Positions 8,204-17,118 of a stretch of 64,000 nt of DNA are shown one piece after another. Each line of letters starts with the position of its first letter. Position 1 is the stretch's first letter. The stretch covers positions 1-64,000 of the forward strand of contig JAKPHK010000114.1 in NCBI GenBank assembly GCA_029550345.1, written 5' to 3'. The notes beneath the pieces are model-generated. The model saw nothing but the letters and a program-made list of their open reading frames with translations. It ran no database searches and was not told the origin of the DNA. This stretch comes from Pseudomonadota bacterium (GTDB lineage: Bacteria; Pseudomonadota; Alphaproteobacteria; Sphingomonadales; Sphingomonadaceae). Made by a program: the position numbers and the translations under genes.

Positions 8204-8339
8204 CGCCGCCTGGCAGCACGGAACAGCGCCAAACACAACGCTTTGCTCATCCACTGCCGATTTTCGTGCAAAATCCTCGACCCGGGCGAATAGCTTGGTT
8301 AGGCTGGCACTTGCCACTCGTCAGACGGAAATCCTCACC

Positions 8340-9614
8340 ATGCGCCATGCCCTGTTGCTGTCCGGTTCGCTCGCCGCGGCCCTCCTTTTCACGACATCGC
8401 TCCCAGCCAAGCCGGTGCGTACGCCCGAACAGGTTGCCATGGCGGCGCTGGCTGCCGCGCCGGTCTGGGATGGGCACAACGACGTGCCGGAACAACTGCG
8501 CGATCGCCGCAAGAACGTGCTGGGCGATTTCGATTTCCGCGATACCCGCGGCACCGCTGATCCGGCGCATGGCATCGGCGCGATGCAGACCGACTTGCAA
8601 CGGATGCGCGCCGGGCGGATCGGTGCGCAGTTCTGGTCGGTCTATGTCTCGGCCAACCTGACCGAGCAGCAGGCGGTGCAGGCCACGCTCGAGCAGATCG
8701 ATATCGCCAAGCGGCTGGTTGCCCGCTATCCCAACGACCTGATGCTTTGCATGGATTCAGCCTGTGTCGAATCCGCCTGGAAGCAGGGCCGGATCGCCTC
8801 GCTGATGGGGATGGAAGGCGGCCATTCGATCGGCGGAAGCCTGGCCGTGCTGCGTCAGATGTATGCGCTTGGTGCGCGTTACATGACGCTGACCCATTTC
8901 AAGAACAACGCCTGGGCCGATGCCGCCACCGATGCCCCGGCCCACAACGGACTGACCCCGCTGGGCAAGGACGTAGTGCGCGAAATGCAGCGGCTGGGGA
9001 TGCTGGTCGATCTGGCCCATGTCAGCGAAAAGACCATGCTCGATACGCTGGAAATCGCCCGTGCGCCGGTGATTGTCAGCCATTCCAACGCCTATGCGAT
9101 CAACCCGCATCCGCGCAATGTGCCCGATGCGGTACTCGATGCGATCAATGCCAATGGCGGGATCGTGATGGTCAACTTCTATCCGCCCTATGTGCTCGAT
9201 GCGACGCGGCGCTGGGGGGCTGAGCGCGATGCGGTCGAAGCCCGGCTCAAGGCGCTTAACCGCGGCCGCCCGGATCTGGTCAAGGCCGGCCTGGCCGATT
9301 GGGAAAAGGCCAACCCGATGCCGCTCGGCTCGATCAAGGATGTCGCTGATCACCTCGATTACATCGCCAAGCGGATCGGCACCGATCATGTCGGCCTTGG
9401 CGGCGATTTTGACGGGATCGAGGTGGCGGTGACCGGGATGGAAGACGTCGCCACCTATCCGGCGCTGTTCATCGAACTTGCGCGCCGCGGCTGGAGCCAG
9501 CAGGACCTCGAAAAGCTCGCCAGTCGCAACATGATGCGGGTGCTGAAGGGCGCCGAAGCCTATGCCGCGAGCCAGAAGAGCGCGATCCCGTTCGAAAATC
9601 CGACGACGTTCTGA
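8340..9614 (+). CDS. Membrane dipeptidase (peptidase M19)
   Basis: This 424-residue exported zinc dipeptidase has a signal peptide at residues 1-23. Metal and catalytic residues are visible: the HxD pair in VWDGHNDVP, the bridging Glu in LMGMEGGHSIGG, and His residues in DLAHVSEKTM and VIVSHSNAYA. The C-terminal GGDFDGIE loop binds the substrate carboxylate. These enzymes cleave dipeptides, including ones with D-residues, in the periplasm. Length fits the bacterial family. It is divergent from the TauE-like gene. Confidence 0.93.
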   Translation: MRHALLLSGSLAAALLFTTSLPAKPVRTPEQVAMAALAAAPVWDGHNDVPEQLRDRRKNVLGDFDFRDTRGTADPAHGIGAMQTDLQRMRAGRIGAQFWSVYVSANLTEQQAVQATLEQIDIAKRLVARYPNDLMLCMDSACVESAWKQGRIASLMGMEGGHSIGGSLAVLRQMYALGARYMTLTHFKNNAWADAATDAPAHNGLTPLGKDVVREMQRLGMLVDLAHVSEKTMLDTLEIARAPVIVSHSNAYAINPHPRNVPDAVLDAINANGGIVMVNFYPPYVLDATRRWGAERDAVEARLKALNRGRPDLVKAGLADWEKANPMPLGSIKDVADHLDYIAKRIGTDHVGLGGDFDGIEVAVTGMEDVATYPALFIELARRGWSQQDLEKLASRNMMRVLKGAEAYAASQKSAIPFENPTTF

Positions 9615-9618
9615 AGGC

Positions 9619-10047
9619 TCAATGCGCCTCGATCCGGCCGAGCATCCGGAAGAAGAAGGCGGTGGACCAGCCGAGCAGGAACACGCCCAGAATGCTCTCG
9701 AAGGCGCCGACCAGGCGCCATTCGGTGAGGATGTGGGTGTCGTTGTAGCCGACGGTCGAATAGCTTATGGTCGAGAAATAGAGCGCGCTCTCAAAGCTCG
9801 GGACTGCACCGGTGGCCCAGTAGATCAGGGCGAAGGCCCAGATCTCGATCCCGTGCAGGGCAAACATCGCCAGCACGATCAGCAGGGTGAAGGCCCCGCC
9901 ACGGGCCGATAGCGCATTGATCCGTTTGAGGCGTTCCACCGCGGCTTCGCCGCGCAGCAGGTGGCTGAGGCTGAACAGACCCAGCCCGTGGACGACAACG
10001 GTCAGCAGGACCATTGCCGTCGCCACAGTGAACTGAATCAGCAGCAT
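9619..10047 (-). CDS. Two-TM ion channel (Ion_trans_2-like)
   Basis: This 142-residue membrane protein has hydrophobic segments at about 5-28, 52-78 and 115-135. Between the last two is a pore helix and filter-like sequence, ALYFSTISYSTVGYND. Potassium channels have TVGYGD; here the glycine after Tyr is Asn, so selectivity may differ. There is no cyclic-nucleotide or RCK domain. The start is either ATG 10047 or GTG 10053; I used the ATG. The stop lies a few bases from the convergent M19 gene. Confidence 0.78.
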   Translation of the reverse strand: MLLIQFTVATAMVLLTVVVHGLGLFSLSHLLRGEAAVERLKRINALSARGGAFTLLIVLAMFALHGIEIWAFALIYWATGAVPSFESALYFSTISYSTVGYNDTHILTEWRLVGAFESILGVFLLGWSTAFFFRMLGRIEAH

Positions 10048-10058
10048 CGACACCGCCC

Positions 10059-10898
10059 CTAATCGCGCAGCAAATCGTTGATCCCGGTCTTGGCGCGGGT
10101 CTGGGCATCGACCGTCTTGACGATAACCGCGCAGTAGAGCGAGGGGCCGGGCGAACCATCGGGCAGCGGCTTTCCGGGCAGCGATCCGGGCACGACCACG
10201 GCATAGGGCGGGACCCGGCCGATGTGCACTTCGCCGGTGGTGCGATCGACGATCTTGGTGGAAGCGCCGATGAAGACCCCCATTGAAAGCACTGCGCCTT
10301 CGCAGACCCGCACGCCTTCAACCACTTCGCTACGCGCGCCGATGAAGCAGCCGTCCTCGATCACCACCGGGCCGGCCTGCAGCGGTTCGAGTACGCCGCC
10401 GATCCCGACCCCACCCGAGAGGTGGACGTTCTTGCCGATCTGGGCGCAGGAACCAACCGTGGCCCAGGTATCGACCATCGTCCCATCGCCGACATGGGCG
10501 CCGATGTTGACGAAGCTGGGCATCACCACCACGCCCTTGCCGATGTGTGAGCCGCGCCGCACCACCGCGCCGGGCACGATCCGGAAACCGGCCTCGCGAA
10601 AACGGTTTTCGCCCCAGCCTTCGAACTTGCTGGGCACCTTGTCGAATGCCGGGGCGCCGGCCGCGCCGTTCGCCACGACCTGGTTGTCGTTCAACCGGAA
10701 GCTGAGCAGCACCGCTTTCTTGAGCCACTGGTTGACCTGCCAGCCGCCTTGCCCATCAGGTTCGGCGACGCGGGCCTGGCCAGAATCGAGCAGCTCCAGC
10801 GCGGCTTCGACCACTTCGCGGACTGCGCTGCTGGTCGGGGTAACGGTATCGCGGGCCTCCCAGGCCTGATCGATCGCGGCGGCAAGGTCGGAACTCAC
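10059..10898 (-). CDS. dapD: Tetrahydrodipicolinate N-succinyltransferase
   Basis: DapD transfers succinyl from succinyl-CoA to tetrahydrodipicolinate in the lysine/diaminopimelate pathway. The 279-residue product has the N-terminal helical domain ([17 protein letters not shown]) and the left-handed beta-helix hexapeptide region (about 105-240: [33 protein letters not shown] turns). It ends in the conserved [20 protein letters not shown] chose GTG 10898, preceded by GGAGA, since residues upstream are not family-like. Codon use is typical of the core genome. Confidence 0.95.
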   Translation of the reverse strand: MSSDLAAAIDQAWEARDTVTPTSSAVREVVEAALELLDSGQARVAEPDGQGGWQVNQWLKKAVLLSFRLNDNQVVANGAAGAPAFDKVPSKFEGWGENRFREAGFRIVPGAVVRRGSHIGKGVVVMPSFVNIGAHVGDGTMVDTWATVGSCAQIGKNVHLSGGVGIGGVLEPLQAGPVVIEDGCFIGARSEVVEGVRVCEGAVLSMGVFIGASTKIVDRTTGEVHIGRVPPYAVVVPGSLPGKPLPDGSPGPSLYCAVIVKTVDAQTRAKTGINDLLRD

Positions 10899-11064
10899 GG
10901 CATTCTCCGGTTCTGGGGTTTCGGGGCGGACTATAGCGGACAATCCCACCCGGCAAGCGCAGGATTTGCCGAACCGGCAAGAAAGTGCTGGTTAACTATC
11001 GTCATGCCAGGATGCTATGAAATCGACACTGGCTGGTTGCCCGGTGGTTCGGAAGGGTGCGCAA

Positions 11065-13488
11065 ATGGCAAAACCGGTTTTCCTTCAGGCACGTTGGCAC
11101 ATGGGTGCCGCGCTGCTTTCGCTTGCGCTGGTCGCCGGCTGCGGCGGCGGTGGTTCGGTCGGTTCCACCCCCACACCAACGCCCACACCAACGCCTTCAC
11201 CGACACCAACGCCCACCCCAACACCCACCCCAACACCCACACCAACGCCAACGCCAACGCCGACCCCATCATCGACGCCGACATCGACCTTCCTGACTAC
11301 CGAGTACAATCGCTCGACCGGCCCGGCCCAGCATGGCGCGATCACGGCCTGGGCTTCAGGCTATTCCGGCACCGGAGTGACGATCGGGATCATCGATTCC
11401 GGGATCGATACCGACAGTCCCGAATTCCTCGGGCGGATTTCATCGATCTCGCGCGATGTCGCTGGCGGCCGCGGGCTTGATAACGCCGACAGCGATCATG
11501 GCACCAATGTCGCCATGGTCGCGGCGGCGGCGCGCGACAACACCGGGATCATGGGGATCGCCTTCAATGCCCAGATCGCGATGTTCAGGGCCGATACCGC
11601 CGGGACCTGCGCCGATACCTCTACCGATGGCGGCTGCAAGTTTTCCGACAGTGCGATTGCCGCCGGGGTCGATGCGGCCGTGGCCGGCGGAGCGAGGGTG
11701 ATCAACATCTCGCTGGGCGGGGGCAATGCCGATGCCCGGCTGCGGCAGTCGATCACCAATGCCGCCAACGCGGGGGTGGTGGTGATCGTTTCGGCCGGGA
11801 ATGATGGGGAATCGACCGATCCCGGGATTGATCCCAACAACCCAGATCCTTTCGCGATGGATTTGCGCTCGGCCGGGAACGGCAATGTGATCATCGCCGG
11901 CTCGGTCGGATCGACCGACACGATTTCCGCCTTTTCGAACCGCGCTGGGACCGAAGCGGTGTGGTATCTGAGCGCGCGCGGCGAGCGGGTCTGCTGCGTC
12001 TATGAGAACGGCGTGCTCAAGATCGAGACCCAGCCCGATGGATCGCGGGTTCAATATGTCATTTCCGGCACCAGCTTTTCCGCACCGCAAATCGCCGGGG
12101 CCGCCGCGCTGCTCCGGCAGGCTTTTCCCAACCTCTCGGCGGTCCAGGTGGTCGATCTGCTGCTGCGCACCGCGCGCGATGCGGGCGATGCCGGGACCGA
12201 TGCGATCTATGGCCGGGGCATTCTGGACATCGCCGCCGCCTTCGCGCCGCAAGGCACCACCAGCCTTGCGGGCAGCACCGTAGCCATGCCGCTGGGCGAC
12301 AGCACCGGGGTAACTTCCGCGCCGATGGGCGATGCCGGGACAAAGGGACTGCCGGTTAGCGCAATCGTGCTCGATAGCTACAGCCGCGCCTATCAGGTCA
12401 GCCTTTCGGCGGGGATGCGCTCGGCCCAGGTGCAGCCGCGTCTGGCCCCGGCGCTCAATCGTGATACGCGCCATGTCGCGATCGGCACCGACCAGTTCTC
12501 GCTGGCCTTTTCGATCGACGGCAAGGATCGGATTTCGAACCTCCCATGGATCGGGCAACTGCGGGTTTCAGACCGGGACGCGCTGATGGCGCGGGTGCTG
12601 GCGGCGCGTGCGATCGCCCGGATCGCGCCCGATACCCGGATCGGTTTCGCCTTTTCGCAAGGATCGGACGGGCTGGTTTCGCAATTGCAGGGCCGCAATC
12701 AACCGGCCTTCCTGATCGCCCGGTCACCGGCGGACGATATCGGCTTCGGGCAGGATGACAGCATCAGCTTTGCCCTGCGCCATCAGCTCGGCGCGTGGGG
12801 GTTGAGCTTCGGGGCCGAACACGGCTCGGCGATCAGTGCCGCACCGGTGCTAAGCGCGGCCAGCAATACCGCGCGGACCCGGCTTGCCCCAGCCGATCGC
12901 TATTCGATCGCGCTGGATCGGCAGTTCGGCGCCTTTGCCGGATCGCTGGGCGCAAGCTGGCTGCGCGAAGGGCGGACCCTGCTCGGCGCGCGCTTCCACG
13001 AAGCACTCGGCACCGGCGGGGCGGATACCCTGTTCGTCGATGCCGCGGGCGAGTGGTATCCTGCCAAGGGCTGGCGGCTTGGCGCCAACCTGCGCGGCGG
13101 GCTGACCTGGGCCAGGCTGGGCGGCTCGTTCGGGGCGGGGTCGCGGCTGACCACATCGGCCTGGGCCGTCGATCTCAGCCGTCAGGGCCTGTTTTCGGGC
13201 GAGGACAGCCTTGGCCTGCGGCTGTCGCAGCCGCTGCGGGTCGAAAGCGGCGGGGTCAATTTCAACCTGCCGGTCGATTATTCCTATGTCACCCTGCAGC
13301 CGACTTTCGCGCTGGTTCCGCTATCACTGGTGCCGCAAGGGCGCGAGCTGGACGGCGAACTGGTCTGGCGCGGACCGCTGCTGAGCGGCAACGGCATGGT
13401 CAGTGTGTTCTACCGCCGTAACCCCGGCCATTACACCGCGCTGCCCGACGATCAGGGTGTGGCGGTCAGCTGGTCCAAACCGTTCTGA
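11065..13488 (+). CDS. Lipoprotein subtilisin (S8) with Thr-Pro stalk and beta-rich C-terminus
   Basis: This 807-residue surface protease has a lipobox LVAGC (Cys26), a stalk of about 17 Thr-Pro repeats (residues 35-70), then an S8 peptidase domain. The triad is visible: Asp111 (GIIDSGID), His145 (DHGTNVA) and Ser337 (GTSFSAP). The oxyanion Asn is in VSAGNDGES. Residues about 400-807 are beta-rich with alternating aromatic/polar strands, ending in AVSWSKPF. The terminal Phe is typical of outer-membrane barrels, so it looks autotransporter-like. Combining lipidation with a barrel-like end is odd: either the lipobox or the barrel may be secondary. There is no clear regulator nearby. Confidence 0.9.
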   Translation: MAKPVFLQARWHMGAALLSLALVAGCGGGGSVGSTPTPTPTPTPSPTPTPTPTPTPTPTPTPTPTPTPSSTPTSTFLTTEYNRSTGPAQHGAITAWASGYSGTGVTIGIIDSGIDTDSPEFLGRISSISRDVAGGRGLDNADSDHGTNVAMVAAAARDNTGIMGIAFNAQIAMFRADTAGTCADTSTDGGCKFSDSAIAAGVDAAVAGGARVINISLGGGNADARLRQSITNAANAGVVVIVSAGNDGESTDPGIDPNNPDPFAMDLRSAGNGNVIIAGSVGSTDTISAFSNRAGTEAVWYLSARGERVCCVYENGVLKIETQPDGSRVQYVISGTSFSAPQIAGAAALLRQAFPNLSAVQVVDLLLRTARDAGDAGTDAIYGRGILDIAAAFAPQGTTSLAGSTVAMPLGDSTGVTSAPMGDAGTKGLPVSAIVLDSYSRAYQVSLSAGMRSAQVQPRLAPALNRDTRHVAIGTDQFSLAFSIDGKDRISNLPWIGQLRVSDRDALMARVLAARAIARIAPDTRIGFAFSQGSDGLVSQLQGRNQPAFLIARSPADDIGFGQDDSISFALRHQLGAWGLSFGAEHGSAISAAPVLSAASNTARTRLAPADRYSIALDRQFGAFAGSLGASWLREGRTLLGARFHEALGTGGADTLFVDAAGEWYPAKGWRLGANLRGGLTWARLGGSFGAGSRLTTSAWAVDLSRQGLFSGEDSLGLRLSQPLRVESGGVNFNLPVDYSYVTLQPTFALVPLSLVPQGRELDGELVWRGPLLSGNGMVSVFYRRNPGHYTALPDDQGVAVSWSKPF

Positions 13489-13503
13489 CCGCCCGCGCCG
13501 CGC

Positions 13504-14592
13504 TCAGGCCCCGGCCTGGACCGCAAAGTGCCAGGCCCGATCGACCAGCGGCTGAACCCGTTCGGACATCGCCTTGGCATGGGCTGAACTGGCTGTGCCG
13601 TCGATCACCCGCTTCTTGATCCCCTGCATGATCCCGGCCAGCCGGAAGAAGTTGTAGGCGAAATACCAGTTCATATCCGGCACGCTGCTGCGCCCGGTTC
13701 TGGCGCAATAGCGTTCGACCACTTCGGCAAGCTCGGGAATGCCCAGCGCCTTGCGATCAAGATCCTGCACACCGCTGCGGCCGCCGTTTTCGGTGACCCA
13801 GGCCATGCAGACATAGGAAAAATCGCCGAGCGGATCGCCAAGCGTCGAAAGCTCCCAGTCCAGCACCGCCAGCACCCTGGGTTCGTCCCCTTCGGAATTT
13901 CTTGCGGCCCAGATCATGTTGTCGATCCGGTAATCGCCGTGAACCACCCCAGTCCGGGTTTGTTCGGGCATGGTCGCGGGCAGCCATTCGATCAGCTTTT
14001 CCATTTCCGGCATCAGCTCGGTTTCGGAAAGTTTGTACTGCTTGGTCCAGCGGTCGATCTGGCGGCCGAAATAGTTGCCCGGCTTGCCGTAATCGGAAAG
14101 CCCCGCCGCATCGACATCCACCTGGTGCAGATCGGCCAGGGTGTCGATCATCGCCAGGTAGGTATCGCGGCGGTATTGCGGCGTATCGGTCGGCATCGAA
14201 CCGTCCCAGATCGTCCGCCCATCGACCATGTCCATGACATAGAACCACGAACCGATCACGCTATCATCGGTGCACAGCCCAAACTGCCGCGCCGCCGGAA
14301 AACCGGCCTTGTTGAGTGCGTTCTGGACCTTGTATTCACGGTCAACCGCGTGGGCGCTGGGCAGCAGCGGCCCGAACGGTTTGCGCCGCAGGACATAGTT
14401 GCCGCTTTTCGCCGCGATCTTGTAGGTCGGGTTGGATTGCCCGCCCTTGAACTTGGTCAGGTGCAGCGGCCCTTCAAAGCCTTCGACATTGGCGCGCAGC
14501 CATTCGCCGAGTTTGCCCTCGTCAAGCCGGTCGGCGCCTTCCGGCTCAACCGTGCCGACAAAGGCCTCTTCCGCGTTCATCTGATCGCTCAT
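13504..14592 (-). CDS. Phosphotransferase family protein (APH / ACAD10-11-like kinase)
   Basis: This 362-residue protein has an aminoglycoside-phosphotransferase-like kinase fold. It has a glycine-rich KFKGGQSNPTYKI, the catalytic loop VVHGDYRIDNM (HGD..N) and the metal-binding LDWELSTLGDP. In bacteria and mitochondria this subfamily sits with acyl-CoA dehydrogenases; ACAD10/11 kinase domains phosphorylate 4-hydroxyacyl groups. Its place beside a Zn-alcohol dehydrogenase and ACADs supports a role in degrading hydroxylated acids rather than antibiotic resistance. Confidence 0.87.
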   Translation of the reverse strand: MSDQMNAEEAFVGTVEPEGADRLDEGKLGEWLRANVEGFEGPLHLTKFKGGQSNPTYKIAAKSGNYVLRRKPFGPLLPSAHAVDREYKVQNALNKAGFPAARQFGLCTDDSVIGSWFYVMDMVDGRTIWDGSMPTDTPQYRRDTYLAMIDTLADLHQVDVDAAGLSDYGKPGNYFGRQIDRWTKQYKLSETELMPEMEKLIEWLPATMPEQTRTGVVHGDYRIDNMIWAARNSEGDEPRVLAVLDWELSTLGDPLGDFSYVCMAWVTENGGRSGVQDLDRKALGIPELAEVVERYCARTGRSSVPDMNWYFAYNFFRLAGIMQGIKKRVIDGTASSAHAKAMSERVQPLVDRAWHFAVQAGA

Positions 14593-14601
14593 GTCCGGGC
14601 C

Positions 14602-15690
14602 TTACTGGTCGAAGACGATGACCGAGCGGGCCGAATGGCCGCCCTTCATCTTCTCGAACCCGTCGTTGATCTGCTCCAGCGGGATCCGCTCGGCGATGAT
14701 CGAATCGAGATCGAGCAATCCGCGCATATAGAAATCGACCAGGCGCGGCATATCGACCGGGAAGTGATTCATCCCCATGATCGCGCCCTGCAGCTTCTTG
14801 CCCGAAAGCAGATCCATCGCGCTGAGCCCGACCGAATGATTGAGCGGCATCATGCCCAGGATCGTGGCCGTGCCGCCACGCCGCAGCGATTTGACCGCCA
14901 GCTCACCCGAGGCCGGACGGCCCACCGCCTCAACCGCGTGATCGACCCCGCCCTTGGTCAGTTCGACGATCTGTGCCGCAGCATCATCGGCCAGGGCATC
15001 GACCGTGTGGGTCGCCCCCAGCTTGATCGCAAGGTCACGCTTTTCCGGCATCGGATCGGCGGCGATGATCTTGCCCGCGCCGGCGATCTTGGCGGCATTG
15101 ATCGCCGCCAGCCCGACCCCGCCGCAGCCAACCACGGCCACCGTTTCACCAGGGGTGACCTTGCAGGCGTTGAAGATCGTACCCGCCCCGGTGGTCACCG
15201 CGCAGCCGATCACCGAAGCGCGGTCCAGCGGCATTTCCGGGTCGATCCGGGTGCAGGCGTGTTCGTGGATCAGCATCATTTCCGCGAAGGCCGAAAGGTT
15301 GAGCATCTGCCCCACCGGGCTGCCGTCCGGGCGTGACAGGCGCGGTTCGGCACCGGGCGCGCGGCGGGTATCGCCGCCCAGGCACAGCGCCATGCGGCCG
15401 GTCACGCAGAACTCGCAATGTCCGCAGAAGGCCGAAAGGCAGGTCACCACAGCATCGCCCGGCTTGACCGTGCGAACCTCGCTGCCGACCGCCTCGACGA
15501 TGCCGGCTGCTTCGTGCCCCGGCACGGCAGGCAGCGGATGCGGATAGGTGCCTTCGATGAAGTGCAGATCGGAATGGCACAGGCCGCAGGCCGCGGTGCG
15601 GATCAGCACTTCGTGGGGGCCGGGCTTGCTGATCTGAAGCTGCTCGATCTCCAGCGGCTGGTTCGGTGCAACGAGGACTGCGGCTTTCAT
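14602..15690 (-). CDS. Zn-dependent alcohol dehydrogenase (class III-like MDR)
   Basis: This 362-residue medium-chain dehydrogenase has catalytic zinc ligands in CGLCHSD and PGHEAAG. Structural zinc cysteines are in CGHCEFC plus ALC. The Rossmann fingerprint is VVGCGGVGLAAI, with an Asp in IAADP indicating NAD preference. It should oxidise an alcohol or hydroxyacyl intermediate in the surrounding catabolic pathway. It lies 9 bases upstream of the APH-like kinase gene, so the two are co-transcribed. Confidence 0.92.
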   Translation of the reverse strand: MKAAVLVAPNQPLEIEQLQISKPGPHEVLIRTAACGLCHSDLHFIEGTYPHPLPAVPGHEAAGIVEAVGSEVRTVKPGDAVVTCLSAFCGHCEFCVTGRMALCLGGDTRRAPGAEPRLSRPDGSPVGQMLNLSAFAEMMLIHEHACTRIDPEMPLDRASVIGCAVTTGAGTIFNACKVTPGETVAVVGCGGVGLAAINAAKIAGAGKIIAADPMPEKRDLAIKLGATHTVDALADDAAAQIVELTKGGVDHAVEAVGRPASGELAVKSLRRGGTATILGMMPLNHSVGLSAMDLLSGKKLQGAIMGMNHFPVDMPRLVDFYMRGLLDLDSIIAERIPLEQINDGFEKMKGGHSARSVIVFDQ

Positions 15691-15712
15691 TCATCTCTCC
15701 ATTCAGTATTGC

Positions 15713-15736
15713 CCCCCTCCCGCAAGCGGGAGGGGG
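15713..15736. repeat. 11-bp GC-rich stem-loop between acad and adh
   Basis: A perfect inverted repeat (CCCCCTCCCGC / GCGGGAGGGGG with an AA centre) fills the short gap between two minus-strand genes. It lacks a T tract, so it may act as an mRNA stability or attenuation element rather than a full terminator. Confidence 0.55.
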
Positions 15737-15743
15737 AAGAGTA

Positions 15744-17027
15744 TTACCGCGCCACGCCCAGATCGCCCGAAGTCGGGCCCGTGGGTGCCTGCGGGGCATA
15801 TTTGCCCATTTCGAGCCGCGCGATCGAACGGGCGTGGACTTCGTCCGGACCGTCTGCGATGCGCAGCGTGCGCTGCCCGGCATACATCTTGGCCAGACCG
15901 AAATCCTCGGACACGCCGCCGCCGCCATGGGCCTGAATCGCATCGTCGATGATCTTCAGCGCCATGGTCGGCGCCTTGACCTTGATCATCGCGATTTCGG
16001 CCTGGGCGGCCTTGTTGCCGACCTTGTCCATCATGTCCGCCGCCTTGAGGCACAGCAGACGCGAGCATTCGATCTCGATCCGGGCTTCGGCGATGCGCTG
16101 TTCCCAGATCGAATGGGTGCTGATCGACTTGCCAAAGGCAACCCGCGATTGCAGGCGCCTGACCATCCGTTCCAGCGCCTCTTCGGCAACGCCGATCGTG
16201 CGCATGCAGTGGTGGATGCGGCCCGGGCCAAGGCGGCCCTGCGCGATCTCGAACCCGCGGCCTTCGCCCAGCAGCATATTGCTGGCCGGGATGCGCACGT
16301 TGTTGAGCCGCACTTCCATGTGGCCGTGCGGGGCATCGTCATAGCCAAAGACCGGCAGGTGGCGGACGATTTCAACCCCTGGCGCATCCAGTTCCATCAA
16401 CACCATCGACTGCTGCTGGTGCTTCTTCGCCTCGAAATCGGTCTTGCCCATCACGATCGCGATCTTGCAGCGCGGATCGCCCGCACCCGAAGACCACCAC
16501 TTGGTGCCGTTCAACACATATTCGTCGCCTTCGCGCTTGATCGAACATTCGATGTTCGTCGCGTCCGAAGAGGCCACCTGCGGTTCGGTCATCAGGAAGG
16601 CCGAACGGATTTCGCCCTCCATCAGGGGCTTCAGCCACTGGTCCTTCTGCTCGCGCGTGCCATAGCGGTGCAGCACTTCCATGTTGCCGGTATCCGGCGC
16701 GGAGCAGTTGAACACTTCCGAGGCAAAGCCGACCCGGCCCATTTCCTCGGCGCACAGTGCATATTCAAGGTTGGTCAGGCCAGGACCTTCGAATTCGAAA
16801 GTATCGTCCACATGGGTGCGGCCCGACTGCGGCGGCATGAACAGGTTCCAGATACCCTGCGCCTTGGCGCGGGCCTTTTCCTCTTCGACCACCGGGATCA
16901 CTTTCCAGCGATCGCCTTCGGCATCCTGCTTCTTGTAGTCGCCCTGACGCGGGCGGACGTGCATCTCGATGAAGTCGCGTACGCGGTCGCGCCAATAGAC
17001 CTGCCGTTCGGTCGGGTCGAAATCCAT
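15744..17027 (-). CDS. Acyl-CoA dehydrogenase family protein
   Basis: This 427-residue flavoprotein has the ACAD features [16 protein letters not shown] (FAD/substrate loop), [10 protein letters not shown], and the C-terminal [20 protein letters not shown] followed by [18 protein letters not shown]. It oxidises an acyl-CoA at the alpha-beta bond, passing electrons to ETF. It is a long ACAD of the type that often handles branched or cyclic acyl-CoAs. The start ATG 17027 gives MDFDPTERQ; a longer frame to 17081 overlaps the promoter. It heads the acad-adh-aph unit, with a palindrome 76 bp upstream. Confidence 0.92.
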   Translation of the reverse strand: MDFDPTERQVYWRDRVRDFIEMHVRPRQGDYKKQDAEGDRWKVIPVVEEEKARAKAQGIWNLFMPPQSGRTHVDDTFEFEGPGLTNLEYALCAEEMGRVGFASEVFNCSAPDTGNMEVLHRYGTREQKDQWLKPLMEGEIRSAFLMTEPQVASSDATNIECSIKREGDEYVLNGTKWWSSGAGDPRCKIAIVMGKTDFEAKKHQQQSMVLMELDAPGVEIVRHLPVFGYDDAPHGHMEVRLNNVRIPASNMLLGEGRGFEIAQGRLGPGRIHHCMRTIGVAEEALERMVRRLQSRVAFGKSISTHSIWEQRIAEARIEIECSRLLCLKAADMMDKVGNKAAQAEIAMIKVKAPTMALKIIDDAIQAHGGGGVSEDFGLAKMYAGQRTLRIADGPDEVHARSIARLEMGKYAPQAPTGPTSGDLGVAR

Positions 17028-17102
17028 GGGGTCATCCTTTCCTGATACTGTTGAGTCTCGAGCGCTTCCCTGCCACGGCAACGCGCCAAGGCCAAGGGTG
17101 AA

Positions 17103-17118
17103 TTAACCGGACGGTTAA
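17103..17118. promoter_or_regulatory. Palindrome TTAACC-N4-GGTTAA, probable TetR-type operator
   Basis: TTAACCGGACGGTTAA is a perfect 16-bp inverted repeat upstream of the acad gene at 15744-17027 and overlapping the stop of the MFS gene. The same half sites and spacing recur at 19523-19538 before another acad, so both units are probably controlled by one unseen regulator. Confidence 0.6.

Noticed and set aside
11164..11290. Short tandem repeats (ACCCCAACACC-like) resembling an array
   Set aside because: They encode the in-frame Thr-Pro stalk of the subtilisin; there are no spacers, so it is not CRISPR.
13504..14592. Aminoglycoside resistance
   Set aside because: The kinase belongs to the ACAD10/11-linked APH-like group and is embedded in a catabolic operon.
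15666..17045. 459-codon plus-strand frame opposite the acad at 15744
   Set aside because: Antisense to a certain gene and rich in His/Arg as such shadows usually are.
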